DNA from: JALSNL01 sp036479585 | GTDB lineage: Bacteria; Bacteroidota; Ignavibacteria; Ignavibacteriales; Melioribacteraceae | Direction of reading: 5' to 3' | Assembly: GCA_965224785.1 (NCBI GenBank) | Contig: OZ245062.1 | Location: forward strand, 3,658,001 to 3,722,000 | Length of the DNA stretch: 64,000 nt | Part shown: in pieces, positions 27,153-37,125 of the stretch | Layout of the letters: every line of letters begins with the position of its first letter | Numbering within the stretch: position 1 is the stretch's first letter | Notes under the pieces: generated by a model | Told to the model about the DNA's origin: nothing | Databases searched by the model: none | Seen by the model: the letters and a program-made list of their open reading frames with translations, nothing else | Position numbers and translations under genes: made by a program

Positions 27153-27277
27153 AATCAATTTTCCATTCCAGTATTATAATTCAGTACTATTTAATTACAA
27201 CGTAACAACATAATTATATAGCTTTTAATGATATTCACATAAGTAATTGAATACATAAAATATCATAAGGAGCTTGT

Positions 27278-29437
27278 ATGAAAAAATATCTGTTTTTGCT
27301 TTGCTTATTTTCTATTAGTGTTTTTGCTCAGGAAATTCCTTCCATAATATTTCAAGATGTAGAAATTAATATCGATGGACAACTAAACGAAGATGTATGG
27401 AGCACCTTACCTGAACATACAAATTTTTCTAATTATTATCCGGACAATGGAGAGAAAGCTAAAAGACAAACATTTGTAAAAATGTTTCATAACGGAAAAA
27501 GTTTATTTGTTAGTGCAGTTTATAATGATACTACTTCTGAAACTCAAATAAGTTCTCTTAAGCGAGATGGTTTTTACGGTGGTGGAGACGCATTTACAAT
27601 AATAATAGATCCATATAACAAGCAGCAAATTGGTTATTATTTTGCAGCCAATATAGAAGAGGCACAAACAGATGCACTGATTGAACCATTGGAAAATGGA
27701 TTCTTAATTAACAAGAACTGGAATGCTATTTGGAATTCGAGTACTTCAATAAAGGGAAATCAAAAATATTATGAAATGGAAATACCATTAAAAATTTTAG
27801 GTTTTGATTTTAATAATCCAACTTTTGGAATTCAATTTTACAAAAGAAATATAAAGTTAAATGAATGGACAATTTTTAAACCAGTTGGTTCTGAATTTAG
27901 ACTTTTTGATTTACGTTTTTTTAGTCCATTTACAATGGAGAATCTTTCAGAAATTAGGACAAACAAACTTTCGATTATACCTTCACTTACCATTAATCAT
28001 TTTGCTGAAAATAAAACAAATACAAATGAAACTTCTTTTAAGCCTAGTTTAGATTTACAATACAATTTAAGTTCTTCATTAAAATTGGATGCAACAGTCA
28101 ATCCAGATTTTTCACAAATAGAAGTTGACCAACAAGTAACTAACCTAACACGTTTCGCTGTTAACTTTCCGGAGAAAAGAAATTTCTTTTTAGAGAATAG
28201 TGATTTGTTTTCTAATTTGGGTGTTCAAGGTGTAAATCCGTTTTACACAAGAAAAATAGGTGCTTCAAGTAATATTCAATTTGGATTAAAACTTTCCGGC
28301 AATGTTGGTACAAATACTCGTCTTGGTGTTTTAAGTGTTCAAACCGAAAAAAATAAAAACCAAGAAAACAATAACTATGGTGCTTTTGTAGTTAAACAAA
28401 AAATATCAAGTCAGTTTAGTGCTACTGGTTTTTTAATAAATCGTCAAACAACAGATAACTTTAAAATTCTAGATAATTATAATCGAGTGGTAGGAATAAA
28501 TTTAAATTATATATCAAAGAATAAACAATGGAATGGATTAGTAAATTACGGAAAGAGTTTTACAACCAACATTTCAGATAAAAACAATTTCTTTAACACA
28601 GATATTTGGTTTACTAATAAAGAGACGTATATAAACCTATCAGCCAAAAAAGTGGGAAGAAATTATATTACAGATGTTGGCTTTGCACCAAGGTTAAATA
28701 TTTACGATGCGAAAAATAATATTTTAATTAAGGAAGGTTTTCTAAATTTTAATTCTACTGTTGAACTATCAACATTTCCTAAAAATTCAAAACATATTTA
28801 TTCCTATCGTTATTTCTTCTTTAGTAACAACACATATCTTGATGAGAATAAAAAAGTTAGTCAATCAACTACTTTTTTTAATAATGCTCTCTTTCTAAAA
28901 AACTCTTCTTCTATTTATGCAAATATTTATCACGACTTTGTAAATCTAAAATATGGATTTGACATATTACGAAACGGAAATTATATAGAACCAAATAATT
29001 ATAATTTTATTTCTTCTCAAGTAGGATATAATTCTATCAGAAATAAAAAAGTGTTTTACAATTTAGCTTTTAGGTATGGTTCATATTATAAGGGAACTCG
29101 TACTCGTTTTTATTCAAATCTTGGTTATCACTTACTGCCTACAGCAAACTTAGAAATCTCTTATGAGATAAATAAAATTGACTTAAACGAATTGGGGAAT
29201 AAAATTTTTCATCTTGTAAACTTTTCGGGAGAAATATTTTTCTCTAACAAACTAAACTGGACAACTTACATTCAATACAATACTCAACGTAATAATTTAA
29301 ATTTTAATAGCCGTCTTCAGTGGGAATATGAACCATTGTCGTATGTTTACTTGGTTGTTACAGATAATTATGATAAAAATATTGAACTTCAAAATTGGGG
29401 TGTTGCACTAAAAGTTAATTATAGATTGGACATATAA
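27278..29437 (+). CDS. DUF5916-domain outer-membrane protein with CBM9-like N-domain
   Basis: The 719-residue protein has a signal peptide (cleavage after SVFAQ) and a strong ribosome binding site (AAGGAG). Residues about 25-200 form a CBM9-like carbohydrate-binding sandwich (INIDGQLNEDVWSTLPE, KMFHNGKSLFVSAVYND). The DUF5916 region follows, with VNPDFSQIEVDQQVTNLTRFAVNFPEKRNFFLEN-type wording characteristic of the family, then many beta-barrel-like strands. An outer-membrane location is inferred. Its substrate and function are not known. A longer paralogue lies at 33423-36068. Confidence 0.85.
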   Translation: MKKYLFLLCLFSISVFAQEIPSIIFQDVEINIDGQLNEDVWSTLPEHTNFSNYYPDNGEKAKRQTFVKMFHNGKSLFVSAVYNDTTSETQISSLKRDGFYGGGDAFTIIIDPYNKQQIGYYFAANIEEAQTDALIEPLENGFLINKNWNAIWNSSTSIKGNQKYYEMEIPLKILGFDFNNPTFGIQFYKRNIKLNEWTIFKPVGSEFRLFDLRFFSPFTMENLSEIRTNKLSIIPSLTINHFAENKTNTNETSFKPSLDLQYNLSSSLKLDATVNPDFSQIEVDQQVTNLTRFAVNFPEKRNFFLENSDLFSNLGVQGVNPFYTRKIGASSNIQFGLKLSGNVGTNTRLGVLSVQTEKNKNQENNNYGAFVVKQKISSQFSATGFLINRQTTDNFKILDNYNRVVGINLNYISKNKQWNGLVNYGKSFTTNISDKNNFFNTDIWFTNKETYINLSAKKVGRNYITDVGFAPRLNIYDAKNNILIKEGFLNFNSTVELSTFPKNSKHIYSYRYFFFSNNTYLDENKKVSQSTTFFNNALFLKNSSSIYANIYHDFVNLKYGFDILRNGNYIEPNNYNFISSQVGYNSIRNKKVFYNLAFRYGSYYKGTRTRFYSNLGYHLLPTANLEISYEINKIDLNELGNKIFHLVNFSGEIFFSNKLNWTTYIQYNTQRNNLNFNSRLQWEYEPLSYVYLVVTDNYDKNIELQNWGVALKVNYRLDI

Positions 29438-29500
29438 AACATTAATTTTCTTTCGTAAATTTATAAATCTAATTTTCAGAATTTATGAAAGAAAACATTT

Positions 29501-29863
29501 ATGGTTGATACACAAAAAATAATTATAGTTGGCGATAGAGTTTTAATTAAGCCTGAAACAAATTTAGACAAAACCAATAGTGGTCTTTACCTTCCACCCG
29601 GAGTACAAGAAAAAGAAAAGGTGCAAGGTGGATACATAATAAAAGTTGGTCCGGGTTATCCAATTGCTTCCGCACAATTTGATGATGAACCGTGGAAAGA
29701 AAAGAAAGACAACAACTACATTCCGCTACAAGCAAAGGAAGGTGATTTTGCTATTTTTATTCGTAAAGATGCAATAGATATTGAGCTTGATAAAGAGAAA
29801 CTTGTAATAGTTCCACAATCTGCTGTGCTGTTGTTGATGAGAGATGAAGAGCTTTTTAATTGA
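29501..29863 (+). CDS. GroES-like co-chaperonin, variant
   Basis: The 120-residue protein has the GroES fold: VGDRVLIKPETNLDKTNSGLYLPPGVQEK contains the mobile-loop region, followed by GGYIIKVGPGY and the closing KEKLVIVPQSAVLLLM. It is longer than ordinary GroES (about 95 residues) because of an insertion around residues 55-85 (DDEPWKEKKDNNYIPLQAKEG), as in a secondary GroES-like family of Bacteroidota. No groEL is adjacent, so it may be an auxiliary version. It has no visible link to the toxin-antitoxin pair downstream. Confidence 0.8.
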   Translation: MVDTQKIIIVGDRVLIKPETNLDKTNSGLYLPPGVQEKEKVQGGYIIKVGPGYPIASAQFDDEPWKEKKDNNYIPLQAKEGDFAIFIRKDAIDIELDKEKLVIVPQSAVLLLMRDEELFN

Positions 29864-29929
29864 ATCTTAATCTTGTTATTAGAAAATAATTCTATTATTT
29901 TACACAGAATAATATTGGAAAGATAAATT

Positions 29930-30142
29930 ATGGACATAAAGCAAATAAATAAAAAGATAGAAAAAATGTCGCCTGATTTATTGTCTGAAGTAATGAACTA
30001 TATTGATTACTTAATGCATAAATCTACAGTTATTTCCAAAACAAAAAAGCCATTTGATTTTTCTTGGGAAGGTGGCTTAAATGAAATATCAAAAGAATAT
30101 ACTTCTATTGAGTTGCAACATAAAGCTTTGGAATGGCGTTAG
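29930..30142 (+). CDS. DUF2281-type antitoxin
   Basis: The 70-residue protein begins with a helical DUF2281-like segment (INKKIEKMSPDLLSEVMNYIDYLM), a frequent antitoxin partner of PIN toxins. The C-terminal half (FDFSWEGGLNEI) is the usual toxin-binding tail. It overlaps the PIN gene by 10 bp. Confidence 0.78.
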   Translation: MDIKQINKKIEKMSPDLLSEVMNYIDYLMHKSTVISKTKKPFDFSWEGGLNEISKEYTSIELQHKALEWR

Positions 30143-30519
30143 TGTATTTATTAGATACAAATATTTTCCTCGAAATTTTATTAAAACAAGAGAAAAGTGA
30201 TATTTGTAAAACATTTATAACCTCTCATTCTGACCAAATATTTATTTCAGATTTTTCGCTTCATTCAATAGGCATAATACTTTTCCGTCATAAAAGCCAC
30301 GACATATTTAATGATTTTATCAGAGATATGATTTCAAAAATAAGAATATTAAATCTTCCATCATCTGAATACGGTAAATTATTTCACTCCTCTACAAAAT
30401 ACAAATTAGATTTTGACGATTTCTATCAATACATAATTGCAAAACAATATGACTTACAAATCGTAACAATGGATTCAGACTTTAAGAAAATTAAAGATAT
30501 AAAAATAAACTTTCTCTAA
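30133..30519 (+). CDS. PIN-domain (VapC-like) toxin
   Basis: The 128-residue protein is a PIN nuclease fold, probably an RNase. Acidic residues are Asp8 in YLLDTNIFLE, the Asp pair in LDFDDFYQYIIA, and Asp in TMDSDFKK. The Glu usually found in the second helix is not obvious (SDFSLHSIGIILF), so one metal ligand may be missing or displaced. It overlaps the DUF2281 antitoxin gene upstream, as typical of type II toxin-antitoxin pairs. Confidence 0.8.
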   Translation: MALVYLLDTNIFLEILLKQEKSDICKTFITSHSDQIFISDFSLHSIGIILFRHKSHDIFNDFIRDMISKIRILNLPSSEYGKLFHSSTKYKLDFDDFYQYIIAKQYDLQIVTMDSDFKKIKDIKINFL

Positions 30520-30642
30520 AATTATCTCCATTTCTAATTTGTAGTACATTAAAATAAATCATTCTTTGTTATTAAGTCATTCCATTTTTTGCAAATGGTT
30601 TGTCGCCAAGATGTTGTATATAAAAACAAATAGGAAATCAAT

Positions 30643-32262
30643 TTGGAAAGTATAGAAAAAGAATTATTAGAATTTATTCAATCTTTTGAAAACAAGGTTG
30701 TTGATTTAAGTAGAGAGTTGGGGCTTGCTAATTTCGATGCTTCTATTTCCGGAGAAGCTAACGAGTTTAAGAGAACAGCAGAGTTAGAACTTGAACTTAA
30801 AAAAGTTTTTTCAAATAAAGAAGATTTTGAAAAGCTGAAAAAGTTTAAAGCATCTGAGGAAATAAAGAATGATGTATTGTTACGAGAGTTAGAAATTCTT
30901 TTTAACTCTTTTGCTGAATATCAAATTGATGAAGATCTTCTAAAAAGAACTGTTGACCTTTCAAGTAAAATTGAACAAACATTTTCTACTTTCCGAGCAG
31001 AAGTAAACAATAAAAAATTAACAGATAATGAAATTGATAAAATTTTAGAGACATCAAAAAATTCGACTGAACTTGAAGAAACGTGGAAAGCCAGTAAACA
31101 AATAGGCAAGCAAGTTTCTGGTGATGTTATCCGACTTGTTAAATTAAGAAATGAAGCAGCTAAAAATTTAGGCTATAAAAATTATCATCAAATGAGTTTG
31201 ATTCTTAGTGAACTTGACCCAGCTTATATGGACAAGTTATTTGACGATCTTGATGAATTACTGCAACCTAAATTTAAGAGTCTAAAAGGAGATATTGATA
31301 ATTACCTAAGTACTTATTACAATGTTAAAAAAGAAAGCTTAATGCCATGGCATTATCAAGATAAATTTTTTCAACAAGGTCCTAAAATTTACAATCTAGA
31401 TTTAGACAAATTTTACGAAGAAGCAAATATTGAAAAACTAACTCAAAATTATTTTAATGGAGTTGGTTTAGAGATTGATGATATGCTTGCCAAAAGTGAC
31501 TTGTACGAAAAAGAAGGTAAGTACCAACACGCATATTGCACTGCTATTGATAGAGATGGAGATGTTAGAGTGCTTTGCAACATTACACCAAGTTACAAAT
31601 GGATGGGAACGATGCTCCACGAATTTGGACACGCTGTTTATGATAAATATGTTAATCCTAAATTACCTTGGCTGTTAAGGGAACACGCTCACATTTTTAC
31701 AACTGAAGCAATTGCAATGTTGTTTGGTCGTTTTGCATCCAGTCCAAATTGGATTAAAGAGATGCTTGATATTAGTAATAATATTAAAAATAAAATTACA
31801 GATGACTGTTCCAACACTTTAAAATTAGAACAGATTATTTTCTTTCGTTGGGTTCAGGTAATTTACCGTTTTGAAAAAGCTATGTTTGAAAATCCGGATA
31901 GAGAATTAAATTCTCTTTGGTGGGAGCTAGTTGAAAAATATCAAGGCTTGAAAAAACCAGAAGGAAGAAACGAACCGGACTGGGCTTCCAAAATTCATAT
32001 TGCACTTTATCCGGTTTACTATCATAATTATATGATGGGTGAATTGTTAGCTTCACAATTATATTTTTATATTAACGAAAAAGTCCTTGGCAACTCTGAC
32101 GATCAACTATCTTCGTTTGTTAACAAAAAAGAAGTTGGGGAATATTTAAAGAATTTGTTTTTCTCTTATGGCTCAATTTACAAGTGGGATAAACTAATTA
32201 AGACTGCTACGGGAGAAGAGCTAAGTATTAAACATTGGATTAAACAATTTGCAAATGAGTAA
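30643..32262 (+). CDS. M2/M3-like zinc metallopeptidase
   Basis: The 539-residue protein is largely alpha-helical with a gluzincin active site: HEFGH at 326-330 and the third zinc ligand Glu355 in FTTEAIAMLFGR. This resembles bacterial relatives of peptidyl-dipeptidase A (family M2) and oligopeptidases (M3). No signal peptide is seen, so it is probably cytoplasmic and cuts peptides. The start is TTG at 30643 with AGGAAA just upstream; no in-frame ATG occurs before codon 184. Confidence 0.83.
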   Translation: MESIEKELLEFIQSFENKVVDLSRELGLANFDASISGEANEFKRTAELELELKKVFSNKEDFEKLKKFKASEEIKNDVLLRELEILFNSFAEYQIDEDLLKRTVDLSSKIEQTFSTFRAEVNNKKLTDNEIDKILETSKNSTELEETWKASKQIGKQVSGDVIRLVKLRNEAAKNLGYKNYHQMSLILSELDPAYMDKLFDDLDELLQPKFKSLKGDIDNYLSTYYNVKKESLMPWHYQDKFFQQGPKIYNLDLDKFYEEANIEKLTQNYFNGVGLEIDDMLAKSDLYEKEGKYQHAYCTAIDRDGDVRVLCNITPSYKWMGTMLHEFGHAVYDKYVNPKLPWLLREHAHIFTTEAIAMLFGRFASSPNWIKEMLDISNNIKNKITDDCSNTLKLEQIIFFRWVQVIYRFEKAMFENPDRELNSLWWELVEKYQGLKKPEGRNEPDWASKIHIALYPVYYHNYMMGELLASQLYFYINEKVLGNSDDQLSSFVNKKEVGEYLKNLFFSYGSIYKWDKLIKTATGEELSIKHWIKQFANE

Positions 32263-32289
32263 TTTCAATCCACTTACCAAAAACCTTTA

Positions 32290-33441
32290 ATGAAATTTGA
32301 TAACTTTTCTATTAAACAATTATTAATTCTTCTTGCAACAGCCATTGCTTCCATGTTGCTTTCCGGTCAAGTGGAGTTTTGGTTACCAGAAAATTCACAT
32401 ATGGATTTGAATAAATATTTTGGTATGGCAGAAGCTTTTCCGTCCCTAAATACTAACATTGTAAAACCATTTGTCTTTAGAATAATTTCTCCTTGGCTCG
32501 CTGGTTCACTGCCATTTTCTATTCCTATAAATTTTTATATCCTAAACTTTATTTCTTTAATTTTATTTTCTTTTGTCTTCTTCCTTTTCTTGATTGAGCA
32601 TAAAATTGATTCTACAATTGCTTTGGCTCTAACAATTTGCTTCCAATTAAATCGTTACTTTTTCCAATTTCTTTCTTGGGATTATTTCCATCTAACAGAT
32701 TCACTTTCTTATGTGATTTTATTTTCTTCTTTTATTTTGCTCCGAAAAAAAAAGTGGTTGCCATTATTTTTAATATTACCTCTCGGAATATTGGTTAAAG
32801 AATATGTTGTCTTAATTATTCCGGTGGGATATGCATATTTATTTTTACATAAATCTTCAAAAAATGAAATTATAAAATTTTCCATTCTTACATTCCTAAT
32901 GGCTATTGTCTTTCTAGGAATAAGAGTATTAATAAAAGCGGAAAGTGGTGAAAGTTTATTTTCGCAATATATTACACAAGTAGTTTACTATTCAAATCCA
33001 ATTGCTTTATTGAAAAGATTCATTGTACCGTTTACACCTTTTGGGTTGTTGCCAATTATTTTCTATAAAGATATTTATAGATTTTTTGTAAAGCACAAAT
33101 ATTTATTTGTTTACTTTTTATCAGTTCTAGCAATAACTTTTTTTGGAGAGCCAGAACGTCTGATTGCTCCCTTAGCCCCAATACACTTTACGTTCCTCGG
33201 TTTCTTACTTCAAAACACATTTAGCAATGGTCACTATTTCTATTCTAAAAAAGTAACACTAATAACCATAATAGGTTTAAGTTTCTTGTCTTCTTTTTAT
33301 CATCTTTGGGGAATTGTTAAATTTCCAAATAGTACTTTTACTATAATTAGCACTATTTTATTATCAGTTACAACAGTACTGTTTTTTATTTTCTTAAATA
33401 GAAAAAATCAAATTAAGATTGACTATAAATCCAACCAATAA
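32290..33441 (+). CDS. Polytopic membrane protein, GT-C-like
   Basis: The 383-residue protein has about nine or ten membrane helices. The first loop contains SHMDLNKYFGMAEAFP and KPFVFRIISPWLAG, which recalls the acidic first loop of GT-C glycosyltransferases, but no firm family is recognised. It begins 28 bp after the peptidase gene and overlaps the end of the convergent DUF5916 gene by 19 bp. Confidence 0.65.
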   Translation: MKFDNFSIKQLLILLATAIASMLLSGQVEFWLPENSHMDLNKYFGMAEAFPSLNTNIVKPFVFRIISPWLAGSLPFSIPINFYILNFISLILFSFVFFLFLIEHKIDSTIALALTICFQLNRYFFQFLSWDYFHLTDSLSYVILFSSFILLRKKKWLPLFLILPLGILVKEYVVLIIPVGYAYLFLHKSSKNEIIKFSILTFLMAIVFLGIRVLIKAESGESLFSQYITQVVYYSNPIALLKRFIVPFTPFGLLPIIFYKDIYRFFVKHKYLFVYFLSVLAITFFGEPERLIAPLAPIHFTFLGFLLQNTFSNGHYFYSKKVTLITIIGLSFLSSFYHLWGIVKFPNSTFTIISTILLSVTTVLFFIFLNRKNQIKIDYKSNQ

Positions 33442-36068
33442 GAAAACTTAGCAAGAAAAATATTATTAGTTTCTGCATCTAGTAAATTTGAAAAATCTCT
33501 GCCAAATTGTAGCTCACCAGGATTAAGTTCATTCTCTCTATCTTGAGACCAAACCAAATAAAATATTGAGCCAGGCATTGCTTCCCATCTTAGAACAATA
33601 GTTCCTCGTAAAGATTTAAAATTAAAATTAGGATTATCAAAGGTGAATGGCTCGGATGAACCACTGCCATCAGCATCAACTATATATTCTTCATCGTTAT
33701 TATCATAAGAAATTGTTGATCCATTTTCTCCATAATTGTTAACATCAATTGTACTTGGTTTAGCTAACTCTTTAAAGTTAGAATAACTACCAACTGCAAT
33801 TAATGGTTGTATGTAAAGTTGTAAACTAAGAGTTGGTGTAAATGACCAATTCATTCTAATACTTGTTGAAAAAGATTTTTGATCTAATTCAGCAAACACG
33901 TAACGTTTACCAAAAGTGCTGGTTGCAAAAGTATCATCAAATTTTCCAACCCATTGTGTTGTGTTAAAATCCTTAGAGTATTCCGGTTCAATACTTAATG
34001 AAAGCTGCGTGTTTGGTTTCCACTCAGTTTCAAGACTTATAGAATATCCATTTCCACCTAATCTATCGGTTTTATAATTGCCACTTAATTCAAAAATTAA
34101 ATCTTTTCTTCTATCTGACGAAGCTCGTCCTCCGAAGAAAAACCAGAAAGGTGATTTTGCTAGTGGACCTCCTCTTGTCAATCTTTTTGAAAATCTTTCG
34201 GTATTGATTCCGGTTTCAAAACCAAAAGTGTAGTAATTTTGAAATTCAAAGAAACCGAAAGCAGCATACATATTATTTGTCAGATTTCCCTCATAATCAT
34301 AATTTCTTGCTTGAGCGGCATATAAAAATTTTCTTCTAAATATACTGTCAGGTTCAAACCAACGATAACCCAAAACAAGATGTCCATTGATTTTATCTGT
34401 GGGCCATTGAAAACCTAAATCATTATTTTCAAACCCAGGGGTAACAGTACCAACGGCAGCGTTAACATAAAAATTTCCCTCTTGTTTATTTAGCATTACT
34501 CTCGAATAAATTCCTTTCAAAGAAGTTCTGTTCGTGTCAAGCGTATTGTAAGTTGCATCTGGTCTTTGAAAATATCTAATTGAGCTCTTTTGCAAATTTG
34601 TAATTTGTTCTTTTGTACCATCAACATAAGAGCCAACAGCATAACCTGTAAGAACATAAACTTTTCCAGTATCTAAAAATGTCCAGCCATCTAAACCAAA
34701 AGTATATGCTTGTTTGTTTAATTTATTTTTTAGATTATCAGTTCTTAAATCTCTATTAACCCCAGTAAACATAAAGCCTAAAGATTGGCTTCCTTTGTTA
34801 AATTCTTTTTGGGAACGCAAAACTCCATAATGAGTAAGTGGTTCAACTTCATGTTCTGTGTGCACTCCTTTATTATCAAGGGTTGCATAGGTTCTTTCAG
34901 TTGTTGCACTAACTGCTCCAAGTGACCAAGTATCATCAATTTTTCCAGTAAGTTTTGCTGCGCCAAGAATTCTTGTCTTTGTTGGACTATCTACAAAATC
35001 ATTATCAGAAGTACTTCCTTGGGGCGACCTACCAATTCTTCTTGAATAAAAAAGTTGTGGATTCCCAAAATTGAACCCCCAATTATTATTTGCTCCACCT
35101 TGTCCAAAAGAAAATAGATTCTGTCCCTCAATAAAGAATGGTCTTTTTTCATCAAAGAAAGTTTCAAAAGCTGAAAGATTAACAACAGCAGGATCAACTT
35201 CTACTTGACCAAAATCTGGGTTAATAGTTGCATCCACATTAAAGTTGCTTCCAATACCAATTTTAAGATCTACACCTAAAGACGTTTCATATTGATTACT
35301 TTTATAGAATGGGTCTTTGTCATTATGTTTTAAGTAACTAGCTTTTTGAACAATGTAAGGCAACACTTCTATTCTTTGTTTTAGCTTTATTCCATTAAGT
35401 CCAACCAAGTCTGGAAATTTAGAAATAAAAACACCTTCTTTTCTTGGTATCATTTTATAAAAAGAGTTTTCTCCATTTCTTTTTATATCTCTATTTAAAT
35501 TTATTCCCCAAACCATTTCTTCAGCTTCTTTAAATCTTAATTGAGAAAACGGAATTCTCATTTCTAGTATCCATCCGTCATCGTCAATTTGAGTTTTAAC
35601 TTCCCAAATTCCATCCCAAGAGGTATCATCCCAGCTATCATTAAACATTGTCCCATCTGCAACTGAGCCACCAGCATTTACTGCAAAGAAAAATCCGTTC
35701 CTATCATCATTGTAAGTATCTAAAAATATCCAAAACCAATCGGATTGAACAATGTTATCTCTTCGCATCAGAGTTCTATCAATTAATTCTGGATTTGTAT
35801 CGTAAAGCTTTCCAGCTACATAAAAATTATTGTTGTCATAAGCAATCCATATTTCCGATTTTTGAGATGCTGGTTTACCTTCGTCTGGTTCTCTTTGTGT
35901 AAAGCCAGTATTGGGTTTTGTTTTCCAAACAGACTCATCTAAAATTCCATTTAGGTTTATTTTTTCTGTTGTTCTATGTGCAGTTATATTTGGAACTTCT
36001 GTTGACTTGGATTGCGAAAATAAAAGTGAGCTATATATAATAAGCATAAGGGCAGTTATCTTCTTCAT
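33423..36068 (-). CDS. Large DUF5916-domain outer-membrane protein
   Basis: The 881-residue protein has a signal peptide (cleavage near LLFSQS) and a good ribosome binding site (AAAGGA). A CBM9-like domain (about 30-210; INLNGILDESVWKTKP, IWIAYDNNNFYVAG, DWFWIFLDTYNDDRNGFFF) is followed by the DUF5916 region (VDATINPDFGQVEVDPAVVNLSAFE, FFDEKRPFFIEGQ, FYSRRIG). The C-terminal 450 residues have barrel-like strands. It shares architecture with the 719-residue protein at 27278 but is longer. Function unknown; surface binding of glycans is plausible. Confidence 0.87.
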   Translation of the reverse strand: MKKITALMLIIYSSLLFSQSKSTEVPNITAHRTTEKINLNGILDESVWKTKPNTGFTQREPDEGKPASQKSEIWIAYDNNNFYVAGKLYDTNPELIDRTLMRRDNIVQSDWFWIFLDTYNDDRNGFFFAVNAGGSVADGTMFNDSWDDTSWDGIWEVKTQIDDDGWILEMRIPFSQLRFKEAEEMVWGINLNRDIKRNGENSFYKMIPRKEGVFISKFPDLVGLNGIKLKQRIEVLPYIVQKASYLKHNDKDPFYKSNQYETSLGVDLKIGIGSNFNVDATINPDFGQVEVDPAVVNLSAFETFFDEKRPFFIEGQNLFSFGQGGANNNWGFNFGNPQLFYSRRIGRSPQGSTSDNDFVDSPTKTRILGAAKLTGKIDDTWSLGAVSATTERTYATLDNKGVHTEHEVEPLTHYGVLRSQKEFNKGSQSLGFMFTGVNRDLRTDNLKNKLNKQAYTFGLDGWTFLDTGKVYVLTGYAVGSYVDGTKEQITNLQKSSIRYFQRPDATYNTLDTNRTSLKGIYSRVMLNKQEGNFYVNAAVGTVTPGFENNDLGFQWPTDKINGHLVLGYRWFEPDSIFRRKFLYAAQARNYDYEGNLTNNMYAAFGFFEFQNYYTFGFETGINTERFSKRLTRGGPLAKSPFWFFFGGRASSDRRKDLIFELSGNYKTDRLGGNGYSISLETEWKPNTQLSLSIEPEYSKDFNTTQWVGKFDDTFATSTFGKRYVFAELDQKSFSTSIRMNWSFTPTLSLQLYIQPLIAVGSYSNFKELAKPSTIDVNNYGENGSTISYDNNDEEYIVDADGSGSSEPFTFDNPNFNFKSLRGTIVLRWEAMPGSIFYLVWSQDRENELNPGELQFGRDFSNLLDAETNNIFLAKFSYWLDL

Positions 36069-36273
36069 TTGTTCCTTTCTTTCTATAGTAAACGTAATAA
36101 AATTATTTATATTGTATTGACGAATGTTGTGAAGCTTTTGTTACAAATTTCCATTTAGTTAATAGACGGATTAAAATAGTAAAGGTTGTGTTACTAAGTA
36201 AAACTATTTAGTATTTACAATTATAATTAACAAAGTTTAACTCTATAAAGTTCTAATCAAAATAGGAGCAAAA

Positions 36274-37125
36274 GTGAAAAAAACAATTCTAATCTTTCTT
36301 GTAATTTTCTTTTCCTCAACACTTTCATATTCCCAAAACTCTTTTGATGTTAAGACGCTTGACAAATACATTGAAGCTGCAATTGAAAAATTCAATCTTC
36401 CCGGTTTATCTATTGGGATTGTAAAAGATAGTGTTATAATATTTAACAAAGGCTATGGAGTTAAAGACGTTCGCAAATCTGCAAAAGTAAATGTTGATAC
36501 TAAATTTGGAATTGCTTCACTCAGCAAAGCTTTTACAAGTGCTTCAATTGGAATGTTGGTTGATGAGGGAAAGTTAAATTGGAATGATAGAGTTATTGAC
36601 CATTTGCCGGAATTTAAATTATACGATTCATACATAACGCGTGAAGCAAGAATTGTTGATTTACTTTCTCACAGAATTGGTTTAGCTACATTTGATGGAG
36701 ACCTCCTTTGGTACGGAACAAATTATTCAAGAAGTGAAATTGTTAAAAGAATTAGTAGGCTTCCAGTAAAAAATAGTTTCAGAAGTAAATACGGTTACCA
36801 AAATATTATGTTCATTGTTGCCGGAGAAGTGATTGAAAAAGTTAGCGGAAAAACTTGGGAAGAGTTTGTACAAGATAGAATTTTAACCCCCCTAGAAATG
36901 GGTAATACAACCGTTAGTAATTCAGAATTTACGCAAGCCTCAAATGTTGCAATTCCTCACATGAATAAGAAACCTTTAGAATTTATTAACTATGATAACT
37001 CAGGTCCAGCCGCTTCATTAAACTCATCAACTTCTGATTTACTAAAGTGGTTACAATTTTGGTTGAATGAAGGTGAATGGAATGGCAAACAATTATTATC
37101 AAAAAAATCTTTAGGAAAATTTTAA
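36274..37125 (+). pseudogene. Serine hydrolase (beta-lactamase family), N-terminal part, frameshifted
   Basis: The first 283 codons encode a signal peptide (cleavage near SYSQ) and most of a class-C beta-lactamase/family S12 domain. The nucleophile motif is Ser82-x-x-Lys85 (SLSK), and Tyr175-x-Asn177 (YQN) is the second motif. The frame ends at TAA 37123-37125 in the middle of the domain, and the rest continues in the -1 frame from 37077-37802. A single missing base in the A/T run near 37117-37122 or slippage at the A7 run 37101-37107 would join them. The intact gene would encode about 510 residues. Confidence 0.8.
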
